From Coprinopsis marcescibilis (taxonomy: Eukaryota; Basidiomycota; Agaricomycetes; Agaricales; Psathyrellaceae): DNA of 64,000 nt. Below the pieces are notes generated by a model that was given only the letters and a program-made list of their open reading frames with translations, was not told the DNA's origin and ran no database searches. Shown piece by piece: positions 1 through 11,500 of this stretch (position 1 is its first letter; the number at the start of each line of letters is the position of its first letter). A program made the translations under genes and the position numbers. The stretch spans positions 117,832 through 181,831 of the forward strand of contig ML210170.1 in assembly GCA_004369085.1 (NCBI GenBank), given 5' to 3'.

Positions 1-141
1 GAGAACATCACGGGTGCGAGGGTCAAGGAGCTCCTCCAAGGCCTCGTCAACCACGGCTGTGGAAAGTGCGGAAGCAACCCGTTCCAGAACAACGATGTTA
101 GCCAAGGCCAGCTCACCGTCAACTGGGTTAGCCAGCGCTAG
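1..141 (+). CDS. 3' end of a small Cys-containing protein (partial)
   Basis: The window opens inside an open frame in frame 1 that runs to a TAG at 139-141, giving 46 residues. It contains a Cys-rich turn, HGCGKCGS, followed by a short polar tail ending NWVSQR. The short Cys spacing and polar tail suit a small secreted protein, but the signal peptide and any earlier exons lie outside the window. I do not recognise the family. It converges on the metalloprotease gene to its right. Confidence 0.4.
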   Translation, partial: ENITGARVKELLQGLVNHGCGKCGSNPFQNNDVSQGQLTVNWVSQR

Positions 142-741
142 ATGCGGGACTCCAGTCTCCAGGCGGCGCTCAAGTACATGCTGTACATCTTGCGTTGTAG
201 TTTATCGTAAGAGTCGAGGCTGTTGGTACTATTTAGTTCTCGTGGTTGTCGTTATACACGGTCGACGTACGATTGCATGAATGAATCAACATATTCCTCT
301 ATACTGGCGCCTATAAAGGTTTCGAACGTTGCTACACGAGAAAGCCTGCTCAGGTTGCAGACTGCAAACATCTTTCGACCTCTGCCTGACACCCGGCCTC
401 CTCACAGGCCGCCACTTTCCCACTTGGCTACCAAGCCAATATCACCCGTTTAGGCTGCTACCAGTTGGCGAGATCCAGCTCGTGTACAGTAGAACGCAGG
501 GCACGTGACGGAGTCCTATGCGACAGATTGAAGGGGGAAGGTCAAGATATTCTTATATGATAAGGTCAACGAGGGCTGTCAGCTCATCGTGTGATTGATG
601 ACGAGGAACGAGGTCAGTTATCAGAATTCCGGAATTAGCACGACCATTTTGATAATGCATCTTCAGTCGGAGAAAGGAGAGAAGATAGCGTTCAAAGCAC
701 ATACGTACATCCAAGAGAAAGCCAGGGTGTATGAAGTAGGT
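142..741. other. intergenic, between convergent 3' ends
   Basis: This stretch lies between the stop of the partial gene on the left and the stop of the metalloprotease on the minus strand. It should hold both 3' UTRs. I see no credible coding exon, RNA gene or repeat in it. Confidence 0.5.
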
Positions 742-2184
742 CTACTCATCCTCCTCGAAATACTCCTGCCCATCATCATCCTCGCCCATCCCATCGTCGT
801 AGTTTGAAATTCCAGTAGGGAAAGCCTCAAGGTCGAGGCTACCTGTCGCGGACGATGCGGAGGTGGAGGGAACAGCATGCTTGGCAGCGACAGAGCTGGT
901 CTTCGGAACGGTGGAATTGGCGACGGGGGGCCTCTTGGTCCGGAAAGCCCAGATCACCTCGTGCATGCGCACAGCTTGGCCAGGTGTAAAGTGTGTCATG
1001 CAAGAGTCGAAGGAGTAGTCCATAAAGTTGTCTGTAGTAGGGGAGACAGAGATTAGTCATGAGCAAGAGATAGTTGAAAAGGCAGAATGCAGTGGACGAT
1101 ACTATATGAGAAAAGAGGAGAAGACACGTACGAATAGGATCCGCTAGCTTCGCGTCCGGACAGCTCTTCCTGCCCACGGGGCATCCTGCACTCTCGCTGG
1201 CCTCAGGGGCTGTGTCGTCAACGTTATCCCCCACGCCCGTGCAGCCACCCTCGAAGGTATGGTAGAGCCCGAGCCAGTGACCTGCTTCGTGCACTGTGGT
1301 ACGACCTTGATTGTAGTTGGTCTGGCTGCCGCCGGGGAGGGTGGAGTGACGAATGACGAGGCCGTCGCTGATTGGGTCGCTTAGGTATGAGCTGGGGAGG
1401 GAGGCAAAGCCGAGCGATTTGGTGGTGCTGTTGAATCTGAAGGTTGAGATGGACGTGTTAGTTAAGTTGATGCGCCTCGACGGAAGACCAGGTGAAAGAC
1501 GTACTGGGCGGTGAAGATGTTAAGCGCGGTTGAGTCTGATTTGTGGTATTGGGTTTTCATTTCTTTTTCTTGTGGCCTGTTTGAAAAGGAGCTCTGTTTG
1601 CTGACCGTTTTCTATGCTCAATGAGTGAATGAACACGTACGTTCCGGGAGCTGCGCTCAAGAACCACTCTTCGTTCTCGATCCTGGTAGTGTTCTTGAAG
1701 TTCCAGGAGATGTTGGCGCTCTTGAAGTCATCGTTAAGGACTTTCATTTGTCGCTGGATCTGTTCGTCGCTGATTATGCACATATCAGTACGACGAAAGT
1801 AGGGAATACGTGAATGGATGGTATGCACCTGACATAACCACCTTCCTTTGTCTGATTAGCGTAGAATACATGCCAATAGACATCGAAAGAGACGGGTTTG
1901 AGGCCTTCAGTGACATTGACGATGCCTCGTGTCGAAAGGTCATCTCTGAATTGGTTCAGCGTCCACTCCGTTGCAAATCGATCCTCCTCGCTGATTGACA
2001 TTGCGCAACCTCGTCTGAAAGGCACACAATCAATTAGGGGTCTCTCGACAGATGTTATGACCAGGGAACAAGATGCTCACCCTTCAACCATGTCAAATCT
2101 CGAACCATACATCATCGGCCCTGCGATAGTGCTTTTGACCAGCAAAAACGCTGAGATCAACTGTAATGCGGACACGGTCAACAT
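742..2184 (-). CDS. secreted M43B (pappalysin-like) metalloprotease
   Basis: Zinc endopeptidase of MEROPS family M43B, expected to be secreted. About five exons are visible on the minus strand. The start at 2184 opens a signal peptide (MLTVSALQLISAFLLVKSTIAG). After a spliced GRGC turn come the N-terminal domain (DVYWHVFYANQTKEGG) and the QMKVLNDDFKSANISW segment. The catalytic exon at about 1130-1440 carries the zinc motif HEAGHWLGLYH followed by the GGCTGVGDNVDDTAPE loop. The last exon (742-1030) holds the Met-turn NFMDYSFDSCMTHFTPGQ. A low-complexity tail rich in Ser, Ala and acidic residues (GEDDDGQEYFEEDE) follows and is longer than the catalytic domain needs. All family hallmarks are present, so the enzyme should be active. 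Small introns separate the exons (for example about 1024-1130 and 2018-2080). Such enzymes serve in extracellular protein digestion in fungi. Confidence 0.9.
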
Positions 2185-2805
2185 GTTCGGCCTTGGATTT
2201 ATTTCTTCTGGGTAAGTTCGTGAACGTTTGGATGGACCAGCCAACCTAACAGTGTACGTGGAGGAGAAAGAAATAGGGAAGCCAGCGCTCGAACCATCCC
2301 CTGATGTATCTGCAGCGCCGCGTGGAAATCGTTGCACTGCCTGCTCGCCTGACTGGCGATATTTTCGTCATCACACTGGATCACACCACATCACATTGCA
2401 CATAAAGCATAGCATACTAGTCTGTCTTTTCAGGTCAGTATGACTTTCAAAATACTGCGGAATAAACTCACCAAGACCAACATTCAGCCAAAATTTGAAT
2501 TTTCACCGATGGTCGTGGTCGTCGTGCAGATGGAATTCGCGCCAAGCCCAGAAATGTTGTCACGATCGCGGTCATTATGTAAGCCGGCTGGCGTCACGTC
2601 GCCGGCCGCAAAATGGTGGCACTACGGGACGGACAGGCGATGACCACCGTGCCCAATCCTTTTTAACCACAACCACCAAGTCCATTCTCCCTTCATCCTT
2701 CTGCCATCCTCCTGTCTCCACTTCCTGCCTTCTTTGCATCTCTGTCGACCGCCCACTGTACAGGAATCCAAGTTTGCGGGCGTTTAACACTTGGGGCACA
2801 TAGTC
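2185..2805. promoter_or_regulatory. divergent intergenic promoter region
   Basis: Shared upstream region of the metalloprotease (-) and the mitochondrial exchange protein (+), whose starts face away from each other. A pyrimidine-rich tract (about 2680-2760) precedes the plus-strand gene. No clear TATA box is visible. Confidence 0.4.
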
Positions 2806-4052
2806 ATGTCGACCGCCGTTGGAGTCGCGTCGGTAGGGCTGCGAAGAGCCAGGATTATCGCCATTCCTCTTGTCCGACCGGACGTTAAGGCGAAAGCTTT
2901 GACATATTACCAGTTTCAACTATCATCGCAGAAGGAGAAGAAGACGGCGCCAACGACGGTAACTGAGAAACCCGGAGTTCCTGAATCCACAGAACCGACC
3001 CCAAAGCAACGCTGGGCTCTTCCGGAAGAAGGCGTATCGACATGGGTTCAAACAAAGGCTGGGAATCTCTGGGCGTCTTTCGGAAAGGCTGAGGGTGGTT
3101 GGAAGGTGTGTTTATACACGGCTATATGACATCGTTCGAAAACGGCTGACTGAAACCATTCATAGCTCAAGGTATTCCAAACTGGAGAACGCCTAATGGA
3201 CCGACTGGACTTTGAGGAACTCGCCTTGAAAAGTGTTGACCCCTCGCTTGGGCCGACGATAGCCCACCCGACGACGAACGAAGTTACGGGCAAGGGTGGC
3301 GCACCACCCTTCAAGGTTCGTGCCCGACCCCCTCGTGCACATCTAATACGCATTAATCATTCACGTTTCTTCAGATCCCTTTACTTTATCCTTCTTCAAT
3401 AACACAAGGAGACGCTGCACTGGCACACCTACGCCAGTACGCAGATCACCGGACGCCGATACATAGACGCGGTTTCCTTACTTGGCTCATCATCGCGCCA
3501 ATTACAGCTCCGTTTATGATAATTCGTATGTTATATCTTCCAATTTCACAAATCCATCGTCAACTAACGACGAAATACAGCTGTAATACCTAATTTACCA
3601 TTCTTCTTCTGCGTATGGAGATCTTGGTCACATTATAGAGGTTCGTACTCGATCATTTTCACCTTCCATTGGCAGTATTGGCAGAGACTAATGAATCTAT
3701 TCTAACAGCATATAGATCTTCGCAATACCTGCAATCACTCCTAGATCAGCAACTAATCGTACCCGAACCGAGCGCGGTGTTAGACGCCATCTACAAAGAA
3801 CATCCAGACTCGCCTTTCAGAACGCCCCCGCCACCCACGAGCGAAAAAGCCACACCTCTCCCTTCTACATCTCCCTCCTCTCCGAAGGTTGGAGACCCAT
3901 CATCTCTTAAAACGACACCCCTACTCCTAAGCAAATCAGCCGTACCAGCCATACTGGAGCGCTTTGAGCTCGCACAACAAACGAGTGCCGACTTATACCG
4001 CGCGTTCGAGCAAGCACGGGTTCGCACCAGTGATCCAGATGCGTCTTCATAA
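2806..4052 (+). CDS. mitochondrial K+-H+ exchange-related protein (KHE1 family)
   Basis: Member of the fungal family linked to mitochondrial K+/H+ exchange (Pfam Mit_KHE1), an inner-membrane protein affecting matrix potassium. Five exons are clear: 2806-3105, 3166-3315, 3375-3525, 3581-3640 and 3709-4052, with 51-68 nt introns. The ATG at 2806 is preferred over an in-frame TTG upstream. The N-terminus is basic and Ser/Arg-rich, as in a mitochondrial presequence. Family hallmarks are the central LKVFQTGERLMDRLDFEE segment, LRQYADHRTPIHRRGFL, then a hydrophobic hairpin (TWLIIAPITAPFMII and PNLPFFFCVWRSWSHYR). The YLQSLLDQQLIVPEPS motif follows. The tail is Pro/Ser-rich and ends in a helical segment (ILERFELAQQTSADLYRAFEQA). 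The order of segments fits the family well. Confidence 0.85.
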
Positions 4053-4637
4053 CAGGTTCCGCATTTCCAGTGGCTCGAGTTCGCCTGGCGTTGCGATACA
4101 AATGTGGCTTGAGGTCTCCGTTCGACGCAAGGAGGAGTGTGGCATCAGATTTGGGGGCTGGGTATGGTGAATCGGGGACGCTGTCGCCTGTATCGGGTGC
4201 CGGTAGTCAACGGTGGTGCACGACGGGTGTAGGACACCGCAGACTTGTCGTTGGACATTAGTTCGAGTGCAAGGGCAGCGCCCTTTGTACGATGAAGAGT
4301 CCTAGCTCCTTCATTTCTGGGATTTCTGGGAGCCTATTGACAGGCAGTGTGGTGGGCCGGTAGAGGGTGGCAGGAGTAGATACGCCTTAGTGCAGAATTT
4401 GGAGTAGGGGAGGAATACTTGATGTGAAGTGGACGAGGGACAGAGTTTAATAGAATGTGGTCTGAGTGGCAAGGTGAAGGCGAGGTGTGGCAATATGTAA
4501 TCCTTTGTGAGTGGTGGTTACTAGGATACGTGGTTGCCGAACGCGTTGGCGCGCAGAGTTGATGGCAGGAATATCATTGTCCTCTGCGCAAAGACAGTTC
4601 GTTTCCAGAGTCAGCTGGAAATGGAGGAACAGAAACA
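4053..4637. other. intergenic before the F-box gene
   Basis: Holds the 3' UTR of the upstream gene and the promoter of the F-box gene. In-frame codons continue upstream of the F-box start back to 4511, but that part is Arg/Trp-rich, contains the TATA box and does not look coding. Confidence 0.4.
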
Positions 4638-4646
4638 TATATAAGG
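4638..4646 (+). promoter_or_regulatory. TATA box of the F-box gene
   Basis: TATATAAGG lies about 80 bp before the ATG at 4721. This supports 4721 rather than the upstream in-frame ATG at 4511 as the start. Confidence 0.5.
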
Positions 4647-4720
4647 GAGGACATATCCAAAAGGTAGATGGCACAGTTCTGGAAACGATTTTCGTGCCGC
4701 CCCCACATCGTTTTCTTCAC

Positions 4721-6231
4721 ATGCAGCCAACTTCAATCCAAGTTTGTCACCTCACCGATGTTGATGGCACCAACGAAGGCGATCAGCCAGCCAGCCGACG
4801 CATCCCGCCGGAGCTTATTTCCGAGATCGTAAAGCAAGCGTTTCGCCCTGGCCTCGTCCTCAACCGAAAGGAGCGCCTCGATTTCATGCAATACCGCAGG
4901 GTATCCCGTCTCTGGAGAGAAACCCCCCTCTCCGACCAATCCTTTTGGCGCGGCCTTGTGATGCCGTTCCAAGACCCCACCCGTCTCCCTCGAGTTGAGG
5001 CTCTCGAGGCCTGGTTTGACAGGGGCGGAAAGGACGCGCCACTTGTTATTGTTGCCGACGAGTCCTCGATCGCTACACTCGATCGCCCAGCGCTAACCAT
5101 CATACAGTATGTTATTGCTTTCGGGGGGCCCAACAGGATCTGGAAAGAAGTCCGACTCCCCTTGGTCGAACGAAGGTTCACGGACGATACTAATTGCGGA
5201 CTCGCGGATTACATCGACGCCTACCTTTTCCAGTCGATTACGGCGGCTATTGACAGTGAATTCCGAGGTCTAGCGACATATTCGAAATGGCACATGTTGG
5301 AGACTCTCAAGCTGACGGGGGACTTGATGCCCTTCACTTTTTGCAGTGCTGATAGCGATTCTGACCAGGCTTTTTCTAAGCTTCTCCCTGGCCTCAGAAA
5401 CCTCACTCTGTTCTGGGCCTGGCATAACTCGCAAACAGTTTTCATTTTTCACACGGGGGTGACGAGCCTCACCGTGCACCTTTCATATCCATACTACGGC
5501 TCTGGCGTACAGCTATTCGGGCAGTTCCCCAACGTCAAGGAGCTGACTATCAACCCCTTTCCGTTGGTGTGTTCGAATGCTATATTGGCCGAGGGGTGGG
5601 ACGACGACGAGGACGACGACGAGTCGCTGGTTCCCGTACGGATCGAGAGCCTCGAGTCCCTCACAATCACCCCGCACAGTTTATCACGGCACCGAACCTT
5701 CGCCACATGAGCTTCAAGCACTTTCCACTGGCACCGCCAGCTGGGGACGTGTGCGAAGACCAAGTCGCCTTCATCGCACACAAGTTCCTTTCCCCGTCCC
5801 CTGATAAGCGCCCGCTGGAGAGTCTGTCGTTAGAGGGAAAAGGGCTTTCGGTTTCGACAAGTGGGCGTCTGCTAGCCAAGGCAGAGACTATAAAGAAACT
5901 GTTTGTGCTAGATGATTGGTGGGACTGGTATGTGTCTAAGTTCCCCACGGTTGAGCTTCCGGTCTCGGTGGAGGCGATTTACCATCCGATGTTCGATGCG
6001 TCGGTGTGCACCGAAATCTTGATTCCCTTCTTCTCCAGAAAATGTAAGGTTGTTAAGGAGGAAATTGAGCATGGCACTGGGGACGTCGGAGTCAGCGAAG
6101 GCCATTGTCAGGGAACGCTCCTCTGGCTCGTCTTCGACAAAGGCCCCGACTTTTCGACGGCGTACTGCGATGAGCAACAGCTACTTATGGACCTGGGGGT
6201 GGGGCTGAAAACAGAGCGGTGGATGACTTAA
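4721..6231 (+). CDS. F-box protein, family F1 (44-nt intron or frameshift at about 5680)
   Basis: Likely substrate-recognition subunit of an SCF-type ubiquitin ligase. The F-box lies near the N-terminus (IPPELISEIVKQAF ... FMQYRRVSRLWRE ... SFWRGLVMP), followed by degenerate leucine-rich repeats (LLPGLRNLTLFWAW, GVTSLTVHLSYPYY, FPNVKELTINPF). An acidic run (EGWDDDEDDDE) and a conserved C-terminal part (APNLRHMSFKHF, WYVSKFPTVELPVSVEAIYHP, LMDLGVGLKTERW) follow. The two halves lie in different frames. They can be joined by a canonical GTACGG...CACAG intron at 5636-5679 (44 nt), giving 488 residues. Alternatively a single base has been lost in the CCCC run at about 5670. The skipped stretch reads VRIESLESLTIT, which looks coding, so both remain open. 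Broken copies of this gene occur at 7031-7915 and 19635-20300. Confidence 0.7.
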
Positions 6232-6499
6232 AATTTAGTTCAAACAGAGACATTCGTATCAAGCTTAGAGGTCCGTCGCCTGGAAGATTCGTTACATAAT
6301 TGATATACCCTGAATCGTTTTATCCTGCTCCTCACTTGATGTCCTGTATTAAAGTAATCTAGATAGGAAATATACGCCGATTCAGAGGCCAAGACCCTCG
6401 GCAGCTTTGCATTGGATGCATACCCCTAACCATGTTCGGTCGCGATCTTCGCACCATTACTCCACATATACATGTCTGTCGCCATTGGTGGAAAGCAGT

Positions 6500-7024
6500 C
6501 TGTGTTGATGGCATTCCATGGCCCATGGCCGTGCTGATGCCAAGGGCCATTGCCATGGAAATGACAATGGGTTGGCGTTTGTTCCCGTGGATCGGGCATG
6601 CACCCTTTCCATTGTCAGGAAAAGGGTCCACTAAGCGCTTGGCTCATGCTGCTTGGACCTGTTAGCAAGCGCATCAGCTTTGGTATAAATACGAGCCGCC
6701 TTCTGGAATAGAACCTCACAACCCTCCTTAATATTTCCCATCCTTCAGCTTCAGCAGAATGTGCGTCACTCACCCTGATTAAGCTGGCATTGACCTACGA
6801 CTTCACACCGAGATCGTAAGACTAATTGCATATAACCTGGCTAGCGATGACCGTTGTGCTCTCGCCCTCAGTTTGACGTCCGAGTTTCACGATTTAGCTA
6901 ACAGTGTTATGTACCGAAGGATCAAGAGATATTCTTGCCCGTAAACTAGCATCCACCCTTGAGGCTAATTCCGAGCTTGCTTGAACTATCTGTCTGGGGA
7001 AAGAGGATGTGTCATACCGGCGCA
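6500..7024 (+). pseudogene. 5' fragment of family F2 gene with its promoter
   Basis: Homologous to the promoter and first third of the intact gene at 48547-49734 and to the pseudogene at 14036-14516. The upstream part, a TATA box (TATAAATAC at about 6684) and the 5' leader are all recognisable. The ATG at 6759 is followed almost at once by a stop (MCVTHPD). Traces of the body remain in other frames (the SDDRCALALSL region and the MYRRIK region). The copy ends abruptly near 7024, where an inverted F1 fragment begins. Not functional. Confidence 0.7.
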
Positions 7025-7030
7025 CGGTCT

Positions 7031-7612
7031 CTATTCGTCGTCATCGTCCCACCCCTCGACCAATATAGCATTCGAACGCACAGGCGGAAACCGATTGATA
7101 GTCCATTCCCTGACGTTGGGAAAGTGCCCGAGTAGCTGTACGCCAGAGTCGTAGTATGGATATGAAAGGTGCACGGTGAGGCTCGTAACCCCCGAGTGAA
7201 AAATGAAAACAGATTGCGAGTTTTGCCAGGCCCAGAACAGAGTGAGGTTTTTGAGACCAGGGAGAAGCTTAGAAAAAGCCTGGTCAGAATCGCTATCAGC
7301 ACTGTCAAACAAGGAAGGACATGATGTTCCTTGCTTGGCAGCGCTGATAGCGGCTCTGATCAGACTTTTGCGGAGCTCCTCCCTGGTCTCAGAAACTTCA
7401 CCCTGTTCTGGGCCTGGCATAACTCGCAATCTGTTTTCATTTTTCACTCGGGGGTTACGAGCCTCACCGTGCACCTTTCATATCCATACTACGACTCTGG
7501 CGTACAGCTACTCGGGCAATTTCCCAACGTCAGGGAACGGACTATCAATTCATTTCCCCTGTGTGTTCGGATGCTATATTGGCCGAGGGGTGGGCCGACG
7601 ACGACGACGAGG
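7031..7612. repeat. near-perfect inverted repeat made of two F1 F-box fragments
   Basis: The left arm (about 7033-7314) is an F1 fragment on the minus strand and the right arm (about 7325-7607) is the same fragment on the plus strand. Both cover the region of F1 from SADSDSDQ to EGWDDD (5345-5620 in the intact gene). At the centre the arms almost meet: CAAGGAA and TTCCTTG enclose about 10 nt. A transcript through the locus would fold into a hairpin of about 280 bp. Each arm has its own substitutions relative to F1. Confidence 0.85.
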
Positions 7613-8564
7613 AGTGTATGGTTCCTGTGAAGATCGAGAGCCTCAAGTCCCTCACAATCACCCAGCACCGCAAGGCCGAAAGCTAATAGTTATAAATTTG
7701 TTGTGGTGATCCATTAAAGAGTTAATATCATGATGCAAAGTCAAGCCTGTATATGCTACACCAAATGTATATTTTGCTTAGTTTTAATCGACGCACGCAA
7801 TTAAGAGAAAATTTCATGTTTTACCATTGCACTTCCACTCGCATTGCCTTCATCGCACACGAATTCATTTCTCCGTCCCCTGATAAGCGCCTGCTGGAAA
7901 GTCTGACTCAATCTTGAAGTACCAGACTTTTCAACATTCTGACAAAATCCTCACGGCATGGAGCTGAGCAGTGAGTATACTGAATGATGGCATGACTCGG
8001 ATTTGATCCAACCCAGCAAACTCAAAATAATAATAGTAGATTGTCATATTCGGAAGCCACTTATACTACATTTGTGTGCCGTCAAGGGCCGGTCGTAGTG
8101 ATGTCCCCTTCCGTACGTACAGGTGTTCAATCTTCAGCTTTGGCTCCTGGCCTTCGGCCGCAATGTTCAATTCTAGGCTTTTGACATCACGGTTTTGACC
8201 TGTAAGGGGATTCGTACTAGTACTAAGTAGAGCTTGAACCAATTAAATTGCATGGTAACGCGTCTGAGTAGTACAGGGAAATCCTTCAAGAAAAGAATAT
8301 TCATCAGCGTATATGTTCTGAATGCATCTAGCGGTAAGTAAACTGTTAAGTTGCTCTTGTTGATCATCCCCGTTGCACTTGGAGTTAAGTTGGCTGCCCA
8401 TTCGTCCGGATGTGGGTCCTAGCGTGAGACACTGAGTGTCACGCTCAGCCATGTCACAGGATCACGCGCTTGTCACAAACGCGCCGTGATGCGAGACATT
8501 TAATCCGGAGTCCAACTTGAACATTACTGCATCTTCCCCTTTGTCCCTTTAAAGCAGCTGCAGG
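7613..8564. other. intergenic with a further F1 scrap
   Basis: At about 7613-7680 the F1 similarity continues briefly (VKIESLKSLTIT). At about 7848-7915 there is a short piece of the F1 C-terminal region (AFIAHEFISPSPDKR) ending in a stop. The rest is AT-rich up to the SMC6 start. No complete gene is visible. Confidence 0.5.
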
Positions 8565-11500
8565 ATGGCAAAACGTCGCGCAGCCGTACAAGATTCGGAC
8601 AGCCAGAACGACAACGAGAACGAGGGCACCCACGCAGCCAGCAAACGCGCTAGGAAGCAGGATGGGAGCGATGACGAAGGTGATTCCGCTGGGCCTAGCA
8701 CCACCCAAGGCCGACGACGGACAGCGAAATCGCAGGCAGACGACCCCGACAGTGATAGCGACGGGCAGTCCGAGATTGTCATCCCCGTCGGACTCGATGA
8801 CGACCAGTTCGAGGAACGGCATACAGACAAGGTCCGCCAATCCTTAAATAAAAAACGGGGGACGCAAAAGGTCAGTGTTGTTGCTTTTCGTACGTTCTCG
8901 GCTGATACTGTGCCACGATGTAGGGTATAGCAGAGTACGGCATCATCCAAGCCATTCACATGCAAGACTTTATGTGCCACCAAAAGCTGTCGTTTAAATT
9001 CGGGCCTCAGATCAATTTTATCATCGGTCCGTCCATATACTTCTAGACGACTAAACGCTGACTGGGATTACAGGTCATAACGGAAGTATGTATGCGGTTA
9101 CCATGTGCATGCGCCTCCTCACCTTGTCATAGGCGGAAAGAGTGCAGTTCTGTCGGCGTTGACGATCGCTTTGGGTGGCAAGACCAACTCGACCGGACGA
9201 GGAACAGGTCTGAAGAGCTTCATCCGCGAAGGACAGCAGTATGTCTGCCTTTTCTTTCTCGCTCATTCGCTCACCCCATCGGCAGATGGTCCGAAATATC
9301 GATCCGCATCAAAAACGAAGGTCCTGAAGCCTACAGACCCACCGAGTACGGCCCCAGCATCGTAATCGTCCGCCGCTTCAGCCGCGACGGCGGAAGCAGC
9401 TGGAAGATGCAGAACGGCGACACGGGCAGGACTGTCAGCGCCAAACGCGAAGAGGTCTCGGCGATCTGCGACCATATGAACATCCAGGTTGATAACCCGT
9501 TGAATGTTCTGACGCAGGGTGCGTGGGTGTGACAATGTTGCGAGTGCGTAAGAGCTGATGTGCTGTAGATTCGGCGAGACAGTTTTTAAGCGCGAGTGCG
9601 CCGGGTGATAAATACAAGGTTCGTCTGCCCTCTTTTTATTTCCAATTGCTAACCAACCCGACCAGTTCTTCCTGCTTGGTACACAACTCTTCCAACTCTC
9701 GACCGAGTACGATATCTGCTTGAGCAACATCCAAAAGACGTTCCAGATCCTCGCGGGCAAGTTTAGCGCGCTGCCAGACCTGCGTGCGGCTTATCGAGAG
9801 GCGCAAAGGAAGCTGAAAGAGGCGGAGCAGGCGAGGGAGCAGAAGAGGAGGGTTGACGAGCTCAAGTGAGTGTCGTTGGTTCGTTTGGGATCGTGTTAAC
9901 CCTTTTACGTTTATAGGAAAGAAATGGCGTGGGCGCATGTGGCGGTGAAAAAGGCCGAGTTGGAGGACAAGTGGAAGGAGAAGGCGAGGTTGGAGGAGAA
10001 GACTATGCCTAAATATCGGGAGGGGTTGAGGATGGCTGAGGTTCGTGGTTGGTCCTTCCGCTCCTCCAACCAACTAACACCGTCAACAGATCGCAGTCGA
10101 AGAAGCAAGTGCCCGCATCGCAGCGCTCGAACAGCAGGTTGCCAACCTGGGCGATATCGACAGCCTTACGCACCAAAAGTCGGAGATTCAGAATGAGATC
10201 AAGGAGAATAGGGCAAAGTTGGCTGATTTTAATGTGCGTCGGTTGGGCTTTGGTCTTGTCCCATCCGGTCTCCTAATTCCCATTTAATAGAGCGACATCC
10301 GGAAGATGAACACGACGATCAAGACCCTCAACGGCCAAATCGAACGCACAGACGCGAAAATCGCGGAAGAGGAAGAAAAGATGCAGGCGCAGACTCAGGC
10401 GCGCAAAGACGATTTGCAGCAGCAGATCCAGACGCAGCAGGAATCGCTGAGCAGCGCCGAGGACCTACTCACATCCATCGGGCAGCAGAAGAAGGAGCTT
10501 TTGCAGGCCATCACCCTGTGCGAGACGCGTGGCCGGGAGCTTGAAGGGCAGAGGAAGGAGCTGGAGCTGGAGGGGAGACGGTATGAAGGCTTGGCGGGCG
10601 AAGCGCGCAAGGCGGGGAGCGATGTGTATGTGCCGTATGGAAAGGATATTGCGAATGTGGTGCGCAAGGTGGGCAGGTGCACGTGGAAGGGGGAGCAGCC
10701 GATTGGGCCGCTCGGTGTGTTTGTCAAGGCGCGCGATCCGAAAATGTGGGGGGACTTGCTGAGGACGCAGCTGGGGGGATATTTGAACGCCTTCGTCGTC
10801 ACGGATCCAAGGGATCGGCCACAGTTGAAGAAATTGTTGGATGAGGGACACAAGTGAGTTTTTGTTTTTCGGGATTGTGGAGTGCGCGCTGATTGGTGGG
10901 ATGGGTTAGTCGGAATATGATCATCATTCAGCAGAGGGACATTTTCGATTACAGTTCGGGAGAGCCGGATTCGAGGTATTTGACGGTGTTGAGGGCTCTG
11001 GAGGTGTGTTTGTTTTATTTGGGACTATGGTCGTTCGCTTACTGGGATTTTACTCCCCGTCCCTCTCCTCATCCTTTACTCTTTACTCTTTACTCGCCCG
11101 GTTTAGATCTCGGACCCGTTCGTAAAGCGAGTGCTGATCAATCAAGCGAGCATCGAGCGCGTGTTGCTGAACAAGAGCAGGAAGGACGTTGAGATGGATC
11201 TGAGGCAGATTGGGGGCGGTGTTGGGTGGGCGGATGTTGGGAATGGGGGGTTTATTGTGAGGGTTTATGGGTATGTGGTTTTTTACGTTTTGGGGGGTGG
11301 TTTGACGGTGGGGAATGGGGTGAGACGTCTAGCGAGGGCGGTGGATGTTGGCTTTGGTTCGGTGAATGGATTATGGACATCAAAGCTGACGTGCATGTTT
11401 CTTTTGTAGCGAGGGTGGTATTGTTAGTACGCCGTTCAAGATTCGACGGGGGGGAAGTTTGTTGTTGACTGGTAGGGATAATAAAGCGGAGGTTCGGTGA

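Noticed and set aside
4511..4720. Upstream extension of the F1 F-box protein
   Set aside because: It contains the TATA box and has no similarity to F-box N-termini; the start at 4721 fits better.
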